DNA of 7,390 bases. Source: Methanothrix sp. GTDB taxonomy: Archaea > Halobacteriota > Methanosarcinia > Methanotrichales > Methanotrichaceae. A program made the position numbers and the translations under genes. Shown here piece after piece: positions 1 to 5,564 of the stretch (positions within the stretch are counted from its first letter, which is position 1; every line of letters begins with the position of its first letter). The notes below the pieces were generated by a model. That model made no database searches, was not told the origin of the DNA, and was given only the letters and a program-made list of their open reading frames with translations. The stretch covers positions 1 to 7,390 of the forward strand of contig JALNZQ010000132.1 of the NCBI GenBank assembly GCA_023229165.1, given 5' to 3'.

Positions 1-53
1 ATATATCTGATCTTCTTCTCTGTTAGCTTTACAACCTTATTCTTCTTTCCCAT
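1..53 (-). CDS. N-terminal fragment of a basic protein, possibly a transposase or helix-turn-helix protein (runs off left edge)
   Basis: An ATG on the minus strand at 53 opens a frame that stays open to the window edge, giving 17 residues beginning MGKKNKVVKLTEKKIRYI. Seven of the first 14 residues are lysine. The run VVKLTEKKIRYI looks like the start of a first helix in proteins that begin with a helix-turn-helix domain, as in several archaeal transposases. That resemblance is from memory and is weak evidence. The frame lies in the same direction as the radical SAM gene 100 bp upstream, behind a TATA-like box and small inverted repeats. It could equally be a short basic DNA- or RNA-binding protein. 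Function is not established, and even the reality of the gene depends on sequence left of the window. Confidence 0.4.
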   Translation of the reverse strand, partial: MGKKNKVVKLTEKKIRY

Positions 54-67
54 GCCTTTTTGATGGG

Positions 68-75
68 TATATAAA
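68..75 (-). promoter_or_regulatory. TATA-like box upstream of the left-edge partial gene
   Basis: The minus strand reads TTTATATA, a near-ideal archaeal TATA box. Its centre is only about 18 bases upstream of the ATG at 53, whereas archaeal transcription usually starts 22-27 bases downstream of the box centre. Either transcription starts just inside this frame and a later codon is used, or the true promoter is the weaker ACTATATG on the minus strand around 98-105. The box is visible in the sequence; its use is inferred. Confidence 0.4.
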
Positions 76-79
76 GTCA

Positions 80-110
80 AGAGTTTCGGGACTCTACATA
101 TAGTTACTAT
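80..110. repeat. Two adjacent short inverted repeats in the spacer
   Basis: AGAGT (80-84) and ACTCT (91-95) form a 5-bp stem around the loop TTCGGG. Directly beside it, 100-110 is an 11-base palindrome, ATAGT-T-ACTAT. They lie between the end of the radical SAM gene and the partial gene at the left edge. Possible roles are an operator, a weak transcript-end hairpin, or the subterminal region of an insertion sequence whose transposase starts at 53. The stems are short enough to arise by chance. Confidence 0.3.
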
Positions 111-150
111 CACCCAAAAATCACGATATTCCTGTTAATTTCCGTCAACG

Positions 151-1341
151 TCAATCGGTCCCGCTCCCGGCTGACCAGGTGCCGGTCAGGCGTCCCTCCA
201 ATGCCATCTTGCCCAAATACCCCACCACATCCGGCGCTAGCGGCGCAGGCTGCGCTGCAGCCAGGGGAGTTCCCGGCAGTGGCATGAAGCGGTGCGCCCG
301 CACTTTGCCTCCTTTGGCTGCGATCCATCTAACCAGATCAAGGGTCATGCGCTGATCCTCCTCCAACTCCGTTGGCAAGCCAAAGATCAGGTCCACCTGC
401 GGCACAAGTCCATAATCCAGTGCCAGTTCACAGGCCGCCGTGATCTCAGCGCATCCGTGGCCCCGGCCAATGCTGCGCAAAACGGCCGGGCTGCCGGACT
501 GACCGCCCAGGCTCAGGCTCTTATTGGCGCAGTATTTGACGATAAGCTCCAGGGCCGCTGGGGTGACGAACTCCGGCCGGACCTCGGATGGAAATGTCCC
601 AAAGTAGATGGGCTTTTTTTGCTCGGCCAGGACTTTGAGCAGGGCTTCGACCTTCTCCAGACGGGGCACGCGCCCATCTGAGCCATAGGCCAGCGAGTTA
701 GGAGAAGTGAAGCGGATATCCTTGTGGCGACGGGCATACTGGGCAATGATCGGAATCGATCTGTGCCGCATGCAAAAGCCGAAGAGGCGCGGCGTCTGGC
801 AGTAAGTGCAGCCCCAGGGGCAGCCGCGAGAGATCTCCAGAGGCGCTAAGATCTTTCCAAAAGGAGGATAGGAGTCCAGATCCACGGGAGATCTCTTTTC
901 CGTGAGCTTCACCTGGCCCTGGCATTTGTAGGCTATGCCCTTAACGCGGGCAGGATCGCTGCCATCTTTTATGGCCTGCAGCAATTCCGGCAGCGTCTCT
1001 TCTCCCTCACCTATCACCACGAAGTCGAAGTGCTCCAGCACCTCCTCGGGCAGAGCAGACGGATGAGGGCCGCCCGCAATGTAGACTGCATCCACCGCAG
1101 CGCGGCGAACCTCGCCGTAGACCTCCTCCGCCTGGGCGCTGGCAAAGCTGTAGAGCATGATGCCTTCCTTCGGCTCGCGGGCTATGCCTGCCTCTACGAG
1201 CGGCATCAGGGCGGCAATGCTGTAGGAGTTCTTGTTGTTGTAGCGAAACCAGATTTTGGACTCTTTCAAATACGCATCATCCTGCAAACGTAATGGGAAT
1301 GGAAAAACAAGAAGAAAAGGATTTGGATCTATTATCCTCAT
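151..1341 (-). CDS. B12-binding-fold/radical SAM domain protein, MJ_1487 type
   Basis: A 396-residue archaeal radical SAM protein of unknown reaction. Residues about 30-125 look like a Rossmann-type cobalamin-binding domain: AGGPHPSA (89-96) and GEGEET (111-116) are typical of B12-binding radical SAM proteins. The DxHxxG motif that supplies a lower-axial histidine to cobalamin is not seen, so cobalamin may bind base-on-free or not at all. The [4Fe-4S] cysteines are C174, C178 and C181 in GCPWGCTYCQ (CX3CX2C). Downstream are SLGGQSGS (277-284) and the barrel strand VPQVDLIFGLPTE (313-325). The architecture matches the MJ_1487/TIGR04013 family as remembered; its substrate is unknown. The ATG at 1341 overlaps the upstream stop codon as ATGA, which supports translational coupling. 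However, the first 25 residues look unlike the family, which usually begins close to the WFRYNNKNSYS segment (31-41). A TTG at 1269 preceded by AGGATGA is an alternative start. Family call fairly sure, start less so. Confidence 0.85.
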   Translation of the reverse strand: MRIIDPNPFLLVFPFPLRLQDDAYLKESKIWFRYNNKNSYSIAALMPLVEAGIAREPKEGIMLYSFASAQAEEVYGEVRRAAVDAVYIAGGPHPSALPEEVLEHFDFVVIGEGEETLPELLQAIKDGSDPARVKGIAYKCQGQVKLTEKRSPVDLDSYPPFGKILAPLEISRGCPWGCTYCQTPRLFGFCMRHRSIPIIAQYARRHKDIRFTSPNSLAYGSDGRVPRLEKVEALLKVLAEQKKPIYFGTFPSEVRPEFVTPAALELIVKYCANKSLSLGGQSGSPAVLRSIGRGHGCAEITAACELALDYGLVPQVDLIFGLPTELEEDQRMTLDLVRWIAAKGGKVRAHRFMPLPGTPLAAAQPAPLAPDVVGYLGKMALEGRLTGTWSAGSGTD

Positions 1342-1769
1342 CCCACAACGCTAAATGCACCAGCCAGGTCAACTTGATCCAGTTGTTCAGAGAGCTCCCC
1401 AGTGCGGCTATCATAATAGCTATATAAATATAAATCAGCCTGGTAGCTGCCCAGCTCTGCATCATCAGGAATATGCCAAACAGGATTAACAAAATATGTG
1501 CTATCGCCCGGCTCCGCATATACCGGCTCAGGAGGAGCACGCTGCCACTGTCCTCTTCTATCCATTACTTCGTAGGAGACCCAAAATAGATGGCCTACAT
1601 CACCAGTATTCTTTATCCAGACATTGGTTCCTCCCTGATTGGACCCGCGGTACCAGTCGCCAGATGGGAAATCGAACGAATCAATCTGGGCAGAGATTGT
1701 GTCTGCGCTTACACAGTCCACACATATCAATAGTAATAATAGAAGAATGCATACCAAGACTCTTTTCAT
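1338..1769 (-). CDS. Small secreted beta-rich protein, hypothetical
   Basis: A 143-residue protein with a clear signal peptide: MKR, then a hydrophobic core LVCILLLLLLICV, then a likely signal peptidase I cut after VSA (about residue 22). The mature part of about 120 residues has alternating hydrophobic strands, aromatic residues and turns, for example GTNVWIKNTGDVGHLFWVSYEV (around 48-68), and ends GAFSVVG. This looks like an Ig-like or CARDB-like extracellular beta sandwich. C19 lies before the predicted cut and there is no clear lipobox, so anchoring is doubtful; it is probably exported or envelope-associated. It is the first gene of a two-gene unit: its TGA overlaps the ATG of the radical SAM gene by 4 bases. 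No catalytic residues are recognised. The signal peptide and open frame are seen; the fold is inferred. Confidence 0.7.
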   Translation of the reverse strand: MKRVLVCILLLLLLICVDCVSADTISAQIDSFDFPSGDWYRGSNQGGTNVWIKNTGDVGHLFWVSYEVMDRRGQWQRAPPEPVYAEPGDSTYFVNPVWHIPDDAELGSYQADLYLYSYYDSRTGELSEQLDQVDLAGAFSVVG

Positions 1770-1821
1770 GTCTATAACCGCCGAATATTTTTTGCAATTG
1801 CCATTAATTCGGACATTATTA

Positions 1822-1831
1822 CTATTTAAGG
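1822..1831 (-). promoter_or_regulatory. TATA-like box for the secreted protein/radical SAM pair
   Basis: The minus strand reads CCTTAAATAG, preceded by an A-rich stretch. Transcription would start near 1801, giving a leader of about 30 bases before the ATG at 1769. GGCGG, 9 bases upstream of that ATG, is a weak ribosome-binding candidate. The terminator of nifB lies upstream, so an independent promoter is needed here. Confidence 0.45.
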
Positions 1832-1922
1832 ATTTTTAATAGAGAAGAGCTTTCAGGAGAGCAGATCAGGCCTTAATTTTGCTATATTCGCTCTAATGAA
1901 AAAGAACTGCTAAAAAAGAGTT

Positions 1923-1957
1923 AAAAAAAAAGGAACAAAAGCCTATCCCTGTTCCTT
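1923..1957 (-). terminator. Hairpin plus T-tract terminator overlapping the end of nifB
   Basis: On the minus strand an 8-bp perfect stem AAGGAACA/TGTTCCTT (plus-strand arms 1950-1957 and 1930-1937, 12-base loop) runs straight into a tract of 9 T. The 5' arm lies inside the last codons of nifB and the stop codon TAG is in the loop. A second T6 tract follows at about 1912-1917. The hairpin plus T run resembles a bacterial intrinsic terminator; in archaea the T tract alone is the main signal, so termination here is likely. Confidence 0.7.
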
Positions 1958-2851
1958 GGTTCTGCTGGCAAATTCCTGCTGCACATCGCATCCCAGCCGC
2001 CCAATGGCATCAGAGCGACACTGCCGGCAATGCTTCATCTGCTTAATGATCTTGCCCAGCTCCTCCTGGATATTTCTTTTCTCCTCGGGCGAGGGGGGCT
2101 TGATGTGGGCAAACTTGTACTGGGGAATGAGAGGCATGACATTATGGATATAGACACCCATGGACTTAATCTTGCGGGCTATGTCGAATACATGTTTGTC
2201 GTTGATGCCTGGAATCAGGACTGTATTAACCTTCACGATCTTCTTTAGCAACAGGGCCTCTTCGATGCCTTTGAGCTGGTGGTCGCGCAGGATGGTTGCC
2301 GCCTCCAGGCCTTCGTATCTCTTGCCCTGATAGGTCACATATTCGTAGATCTGCTGGCCAATCTCCGGGTCTATGGCATTCATAGTAACCGTGATGTTAG
2401 AGACGCCCAAGGCATCCAGCTCCTTGATCCTGTCAGGCAGAAGCAGGCCGTTGGTGCTGAGGCAGAGGATGATATTAGGATACTTTTCGCCTACCAGGCG
2501 CAGCGTCTCAAATGTCTCCTCGTTGGCCAAAGGCTCGCCGGGACCGGCAACGGCCACCACTTTGATGTAGTGATACTTCTCCAATACCTGATCCACGCGC
2601 TCTAACGCTTCCTTTGGCTTCAGAACTTGAGAAGTCACCCCGGGCCGGGACTCATTAACGCAATCGAAGTCCCGCACGCAGTACTTGCACTGAATGTTGC
2701 ACTTGGGGGCCACAGCCAAATGCATTCGGCCAAAGGCATGGCAGGCCTTCTCACTGAAGCATGGGTGCTCCTGGATCCTTCTGAGCTGATCCGGGTCGTA
2801 TGGGACATCCTTTCCACCGACATTGGCAACGGGATAAGTCTCTGGGCTCAT
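1943..2851 (-). CDS. nifB: NifB, radical SAM enzyme forming the nitrogenase cofactor core (NifB-co)
   Basis: NifB uses S-adenosylmethionine to insert carbide and fuse two [4Fe-4S] clusters into the 8Fe core of the nitrogenase cofactor. Residue numbers here count from the ATG at 2851 (302 residues). Hallmarks in order: EHPCFSEKA (29-37), with the His-Pro-Cys typical of NifB; APKCNIQCKYC, with the SAM-cluster cysteines C51, C55 and C58 (CX3CX2C); CVNESRPGV (64-72), a NifB signature; AGPGEPLAN (102-110), the SAM-binding GGE-like segment; and a C-terminal CRQCRSDAIGRLGCD (275-289) that supplies cysteines for the precursor clusters. It lacks the C-terminal NifX-like domain fused to many bacterial NifB proteins, as expected for methanogens. 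The frame extends to a TTG at 2884, but the ATG at 2851 has GGAG 9 bases upstream and is preferred. No nifH, nifD or nifK is present in the window. Confidence 0.93.
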   Translation of the reverse strand: MSPETYPVANVGGKDVPYDPDQLRRIQEHPCFSEKACHAFGRMHLAVAPKCNIQCKYCVRDFDCVNESRPGVTSQVLKPKEALERVDQVLEKYHYIKVVAVAGPGEPLANEETFETLRLVGEKYPNIILCLSTNGLLLPDRIKELDALGVSNITVTMNAIDPEIGQQIYEYVTYQGKRYEGLEAATILRDHQLKGIEEALLLKKIVKVNTVLIPGINDKHVFDIARKIKSMGVYIHNVMPLIPQYKFAHIKPPSPEEKRNIQEELGKIIKQMKHCRQCRSDAIGRLGCDVQQEFASRTKEQG

Positions 2852-2860
2852 TATCTGCTT

Positions 2861-2864
2861 CTCC
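2861..2864 (-). promoter_or_regulatory. Ribosome-binding site deciding the nifB start
   Basis: GGAG on the minus strand sits 9 bases before the ATG at 2851. The longer in-frame TTG start at 2884 has no comparable site. This is the reason for the shorter NifB call. Confidence 0.55.
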
Positions 2865-2902
2865 ACGGTTGTAATGGCTATCAATTATGGCCCAACATGG
2901 CT

Positions 2903-2913
2903 AAAAGACTTTT
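2903..2913. promoter_or_regulatory. 11-bp palindrome between nifB and srp19, possible operator
   Basis: AAAAG-A-CTTTT is a perfect inverted repeat about 50 bp upstream of both the nifB ATG (2851) and the srp19 ATG (2957). It lies where transcription of nifB would begin if the TATA-like element at 2926-2933 is used, so a bound protein could block nifB. It does not match the GGAA-N6-TTCC operator of the methanogen nitrogen regulator NrpR. The repeat is seen; operator function is inferred. Confidence 0.3.
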
Positions 2914-2925
2914 CGTGCCGGAGAA

Positions 2926-2933
2926 TACTTTAA
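2926..2933. promoter_or_regulatory. TATA-like element in the divergent nifB/srp19 spacer
   Basis: The plus strand reads TACTTTAA and the minus strand TTAAAGTA. Its centre is about 27 bases upstream of the srp19 ATG, so plus-strand transcription would start at or next to that ATG, making a leaderless mRNA. Read the other way, transcription would start near 2903-2905, giving nifB a leader of about 50 bases. One of the two directions may be unused. Confidence 0.4.
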
Positions 2934-2956
2934 GGATGCAGCCAATACAACGATCT

Positions 2957-3259
2957 ATGCCCGAGAAGGACAAGCTTGTCATATGGCCCATCTACTTCGA
3001 CGCTGCTCGCTCCAGGTCTGAAGGCAGAATGGTCACCCGTCAAGATGCCGTCAATGAGCCCAATCTGGACATGGTGATCACTGCCGCGCTCAAGGCCGGT
3101 TTCAAGCCGGAGATTGAACGCGAGATGAAGCACCCCAAGACCTGGCACCTGGAAGAGACTTCCGGGAGAATACTTATTCCCAAGAAAGGCCCCAAATCCG
3201 CCGTCTTGAAGAGAATCGCCGGCTCCATGAAAGCAAAATACAAGAAGAAGAGCCACTAA
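2957..3259 (+). CDS. srp19: Signal recognition particle 19 kDa protein (SRP19)
   Basis: SRP19 binds the tips of helices 6 and 8 of 7S RNA and prepares the site where SRP54 docks, for co-translational targeting of membrane and secreted proteins. The 100-residue length fits archaeal SRP19. Family features: KLVIWPIYFDAARSRSEGR (6-24), with the conserved W-P-x-Y-x-D and SRSEGR segments that contact RNA; a central helix LDMVITAALKAGFKPEIE; HPKTWHLEETSGRILIPKK (59-77); and a lysine-rich tail ending KAKYKKKSH. The reading frame is open further upstream, but homology begins at MPEKDKLVIW. The TATA-like element about 27 bases before this ATG and the lack of a ribosome-binding site suggest a leaderless transcript. 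It is first in a five-gene operon, with 1 bp to the next gene. Confidence 0.93.
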   Translation: MPEKDKLVIWPIYFDAARSRSEGRMVTRQDAVNEPNLDMVITAALKAGFKPEIEREMKHPKTWHLEETSGRILIPKKGPKSAVLKRIAGSMKAKYKKKSH

Positions 3260-3260
3260 T

Positions 3261-3899
3261 ATGATAGATCTGCATACTCATACTACATTCAGTGATGGTG
3301 AACTCATTCCTTCTGAGCTGGTTCGCCGGGCGGAGGTATTGGGATATACGACCATCGGCATAACCGACCATGCGGACTATACCAATATCGAGCACATCTT
3401 ATCCTGTGTTTCTAAGATCAAATACCTCGAAGACGTATTGGACATCAAAGTCCTGGTAGGAGCTGAGCTGACTCATGTTCCACCAGCCAAGATAGGGCCG
3501 CTAGCTGCGCTTGCCCGCAAGCTGGGGGCAGAGATTGTGGTTGTACACGGCGAAACACCGGTGGAGCCCGTTCGACCGGGTACAAACCGGGCGGCTATTG
3601 AGGCAAGAGTGGACATCCTGGCCCATCCCGGCTTCATCACCCTGGAGGAGGCACAGCTGGCCCGCGAGAACAATGTCTGTCTGGAGATCACATCCCGCTT
3701 TGGCCACAACATCACCAACGGCCATGTGGTGCGCATGGCAAAGCTGGCCGGAGCAAATATGGTGGTGGACACAGACAGCCACGCTCCCCGAGATCTCATA
3801 AACAGCGAGCGTGCCATAGAGATCGCTATGGGTGCAGGCCTGACTCTACAAGAGGCTACCGCGATAGTTAACCAGCACGCCATCATCAGAAGGGGTTGA
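3261..3899 (+). CDS. PHP-domain phosphoesterase (histidinol-phosphatase-like)
   Basis: A 212-residue stand-alone PHP domain, a metal-dependent (beta/alpha)7 barrel that hydrolyses phosphoesters. The metal ligand set looks complete: H5 and H7 in DLHTHTTFSDGE, D36-H37 in TDHADY, E69 in GAEL, H96 in VVHGE, H122 in AHPG, and D172/H174 in DTDSH. Domains like this are annotated as histidinol-phosphatase, but at 212 residues this is shorter than classical HisK enzymes (about 260-270), and no histidine-biosynthesis gene is nearby. Other candidate substrates include nucleotides or RNA ends. The ATG follows the srp19 stop after 1 base, so translation is probably coupled. The fold is secure; the substrate is unknown. 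Confidence 0.88.
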   Translation: MIDLHTHTTFSDGELIPSELVRRAEVLGYTTIGITDHADYTNIEHILSCVSKIKYLEDVLDIKVLVGAELTHVPPAKIGPLAALARKLGAEIVVVHGETPVEPVRPGTNRAAIEARVDILAHPGFITLEEAQLARENNVCLEITSRFGHNITNGHVVRMAKLAGANMVVDTDSHAPRDLINSERAIEIAMGAGLTLQEATAIVNQHAIIRRG

Positions 3900-3912
3900 A
3901 TAGATAGACATA

Positions 3913-4293
3913 GTGGCAATCGATATTTCAGGCAGACATGTTGTAGAGGGCAGATATAAGATGGTATGCGCTGTAGTCTCCGCCCGCATATCGCCTAATT
4001 TTATCGAAAAGATTCACTCTGTGAGACTAGTACCTCGCGTGGCCGGGGCGTTAGACCTCAATATTGTGGCGGACCTCATAAGCAAGGCGTGTATATGCCT
4101 TCCCGGAACAATCGTCGCCGAATCCGGAGATGTTTACAACCTGGAAATCTGGAGAGTGAAAAGCATACTGGGCAGGGACTTCAAGTACCCAGAGACCATC
4201 GCAGAGATGACAGCGATAGAGATGGCCCATCATATTTCGGTAGCGGGACGAAGGCTTATCATGGATAGCGAGAGAAGAGATAATAAGGAATAA
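3913..4293 (+). CDS. DUF2209-like archaeal protein
   Basis: A 126-residue protein of unknown function, starting at GTG 13 bases after the previous stop. It begins AIDISGRHVVEGRYKMVCAVVS, which resembles the archaeal DUF2209 family as remembered. The pattern is an N-terminal strand carrying an acidic residue (D4 in DISG), a second strand with a turn (RYKMVCAVVS), a helix, a strand followed by acidic residues (IVAESGDVYN, E70 and D73), then a helix with E103 and H106-H107. This strand order with acids after strands 1 and 4 recalls the RNase H-like fold, which is inference only. The C-terminus is charged (DSERRDNKE). No ribosome-binding site stands out, so it is probably translated by coupling within the operon. 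The gene is real by context and length; function unassigned. Confidence 0.75.
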   Translation: MAIDISGRHVVEGRYKMVCAVVSARISPNFIEKIHSVRLVPRVAGALDLNIVADLISKACICLPGTIVAESGDVYNLEIWRVKSILGRDFKYPETIAEMTAIEMAHHISVAGRRLIMDSERRDNKE

Positions 4294-4316
4294 CAGATAG
4301 TGATGAGATAATACAG

Positions 4317-5558
4317 ATGGATGAAGAAAAGACCGCAGTCCTGCTTATGCGGGAGAACCCGAACAAGTCCCCAGACCCTTACAAGATAAAAGAGCTGCGG
4401 GGCCTGGCTGGAGCCGCAGGATACCGAGTTTTAGCAGAGATTTACCAGCGCAGGGGCCGGGACCATCGCTACCAGATGGGACAGGGAAAGATTGAAGAAG
4501 CCCTGAGATACAATCCGCAAAAGCTGATTTTTTACAATGCACTCAGTCCGAGCCAAGTCTTCAATATCAGAAGCGGGTTTTCTGCTCAGGTGCTGGACAG
4601 GTTCAACCTCATTTTAGAGATCTTTGCCACTCGTGCCTCCACACGCGAGGCAAAGCTGCAGGTGGAGCTGGCTCGTCTTAGCTATGATGCGCCCCAGGTA
4701 AAAAGTGCCCTCGCCCTGAAAAAGCGTGGCGAGCAACCTGGATTTCGCGGTGCCGGCGCTTATGAGCAGTCCATGTACCACGACATCCGGGGAAGAATGT
4801 CCAAGATCCGAGCTGAGCTCGCGAATGTGGAAAACATGGGCGAAGACAGACGGCAGAAGCGTAGGGAGCAAGGCTTTGATCTGGTGGCCCTGGCCGGTTA
4901 CACCAATGCCGGCAAGTCCACACTCTTAAACGCCCTCACCGGCTCCAATGTAGAGGCTAAGGACCAGCCATTTACCACTCTTTCGCCCACTACCAGGGCG
5001 TTGGAGGTTTTGGGCAGAAAGGTCCTTCTCACAGATACAGTAGGTTTTATCGACGATCTGCCCCACTTCCTCATCAAGGCCTTCCGTTCCACTCTTTCCG
5101 AGATCATCGAAGCAGATCTGGTGCTCCTCGTGGCGGACGCCAGCGATACGCCGGAATTGTTGCGACGCAAATTGGCAGCCTCGCACAAGGCACTCTGGGA
5201 CTGCGAGGTCTGTGCACCCATCGTGACCGTCCTGAACAAGGCGGACCGGCTGGATGAGGGCAAGGCGGAAGAGCTGGTGGAGCTGATCAGAGATTTGGCC
5301 CCCTATTCAGTTTTAGCCTCGGCTGTTACCGGCCAGGGCCTGGGAGTGCTGGAAGAGTGCATCTCTCAGCGTTTGCTGCCTTTGCAGGAGTATCAGCTCA
5401 GTCTGCCTTACACCTCGCAGGGCCTTGCAGAGCTTTCCCGGCTCTACGAGACTACCGAGCTGTTGTCAGTAAGCTATGAAGAGGAGCTGATTGTCCGGCT
5501 GCGTGGAAAAGAGGAGACGATAGCTAGAGCAGGCCTGTCGGGAGCGCGCAGACTGTGA
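4317..5558 (+). CDS. hflX: GTPase HflX, ribosome-associated
   Basis: HflX binds the large ribosomal subunit and in bacteria splits stalled or stressed ribosomes using GTP; the archaeal protein shares the domains but is less studied. The 413 residues are close to the family's usual length of 360-430. The N-terminal HflX domain (about 1-185) contains GQGKIEE (55-61), LSPSQ (76-80) and QVLDRFNLILEIFATRAST (91-109), followed by a basic helical linker KIRAELANVENMGEDRRQKR (163-182). The G domain has every motif: G1 GYTNAGKST (194-202), G2 threonines at 220-221, G3 DTVG (240-243), G4 NKAD (307-310) and G5 SAVTG (335-339). The C-terminal part is a short alpha/beta region. ATG at 4317 is preceded by AGTGATGAG about 10 bases upstream, a weak ribosome-binding match. 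Fourth gene of the operon. Confidence 0.95.
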   Translation: MDEEKTAVLLMRENPNKSPDPYKIKELRGLAGAAGYRVLAEIYQRRGRDHRYQMGQGKIEEALRYNPQKLIFYNALSPSQVFNIRSGFSAQVLDRFNLILEIFATRASTREAKLQVELARLSYDAPQVKSALALKKRGEQPGFRGAGAYEQSMYHDIRGRMSKIRAELANVENMGEDRRQKRREQGFDLVALAGYTNAGKSTLLNALTGSNVEAKDQPFTTLSPTTRALEVLGRKVLLTDTVGFIDDLPHFLIKAFRSTLSEIIEADLVLLVADASDTPELLRRKLAASHKALWDCEVCAPIVTVLNKADRLDEGKAEELVELIRDLAPYSVLASAVTGQGLGVLEECISQRLLPLQEYQLSLPYTSQGLAELSRLYETTELLSVSYEEELIVRLRGKEETIARAGLSGARRL

Positions 5559-5564
5559 ACACTC

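Noticed and set aside
143..154. Tandem CGTCAA repeat at the end of the MJ_1487-type gene
   Set aside because: Two copies of six bases, partly coding, are too short to mean anything.
1277..1540. 87-codon minus-strand frame encoding an apparently membrane-spanning peptide
   Set aside because: It is an out-of-frame reading of the secreted-protein gene and the start of the radical SAM gene. Its hydrophobicity comes from the coding sequence of those genes.
1770..1922. Spacer between the secreted-protein gene and the nifB terminator, examined for a small RNA or small gene
   Set aside because: Apart from the TATA-like box and the T tracts, no stable hairpin, tRNA-like structure or credible short frame was seen.
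2852..2884. TTG start of nifB at 2884
   Set aside because: No ribosome-binding site, and an in-frame ATG at 2851 has GGAG 9 bases upstream. The longer form cannot be fully excluded.
2627..2956. N-terminal extension of the srp19 frame by 110 codons
   Set aside because: The extension is antisense to nifB, unlike any SRP19, and precedes the TATA-like box. Homology starts exactly at the ATG at 2957.
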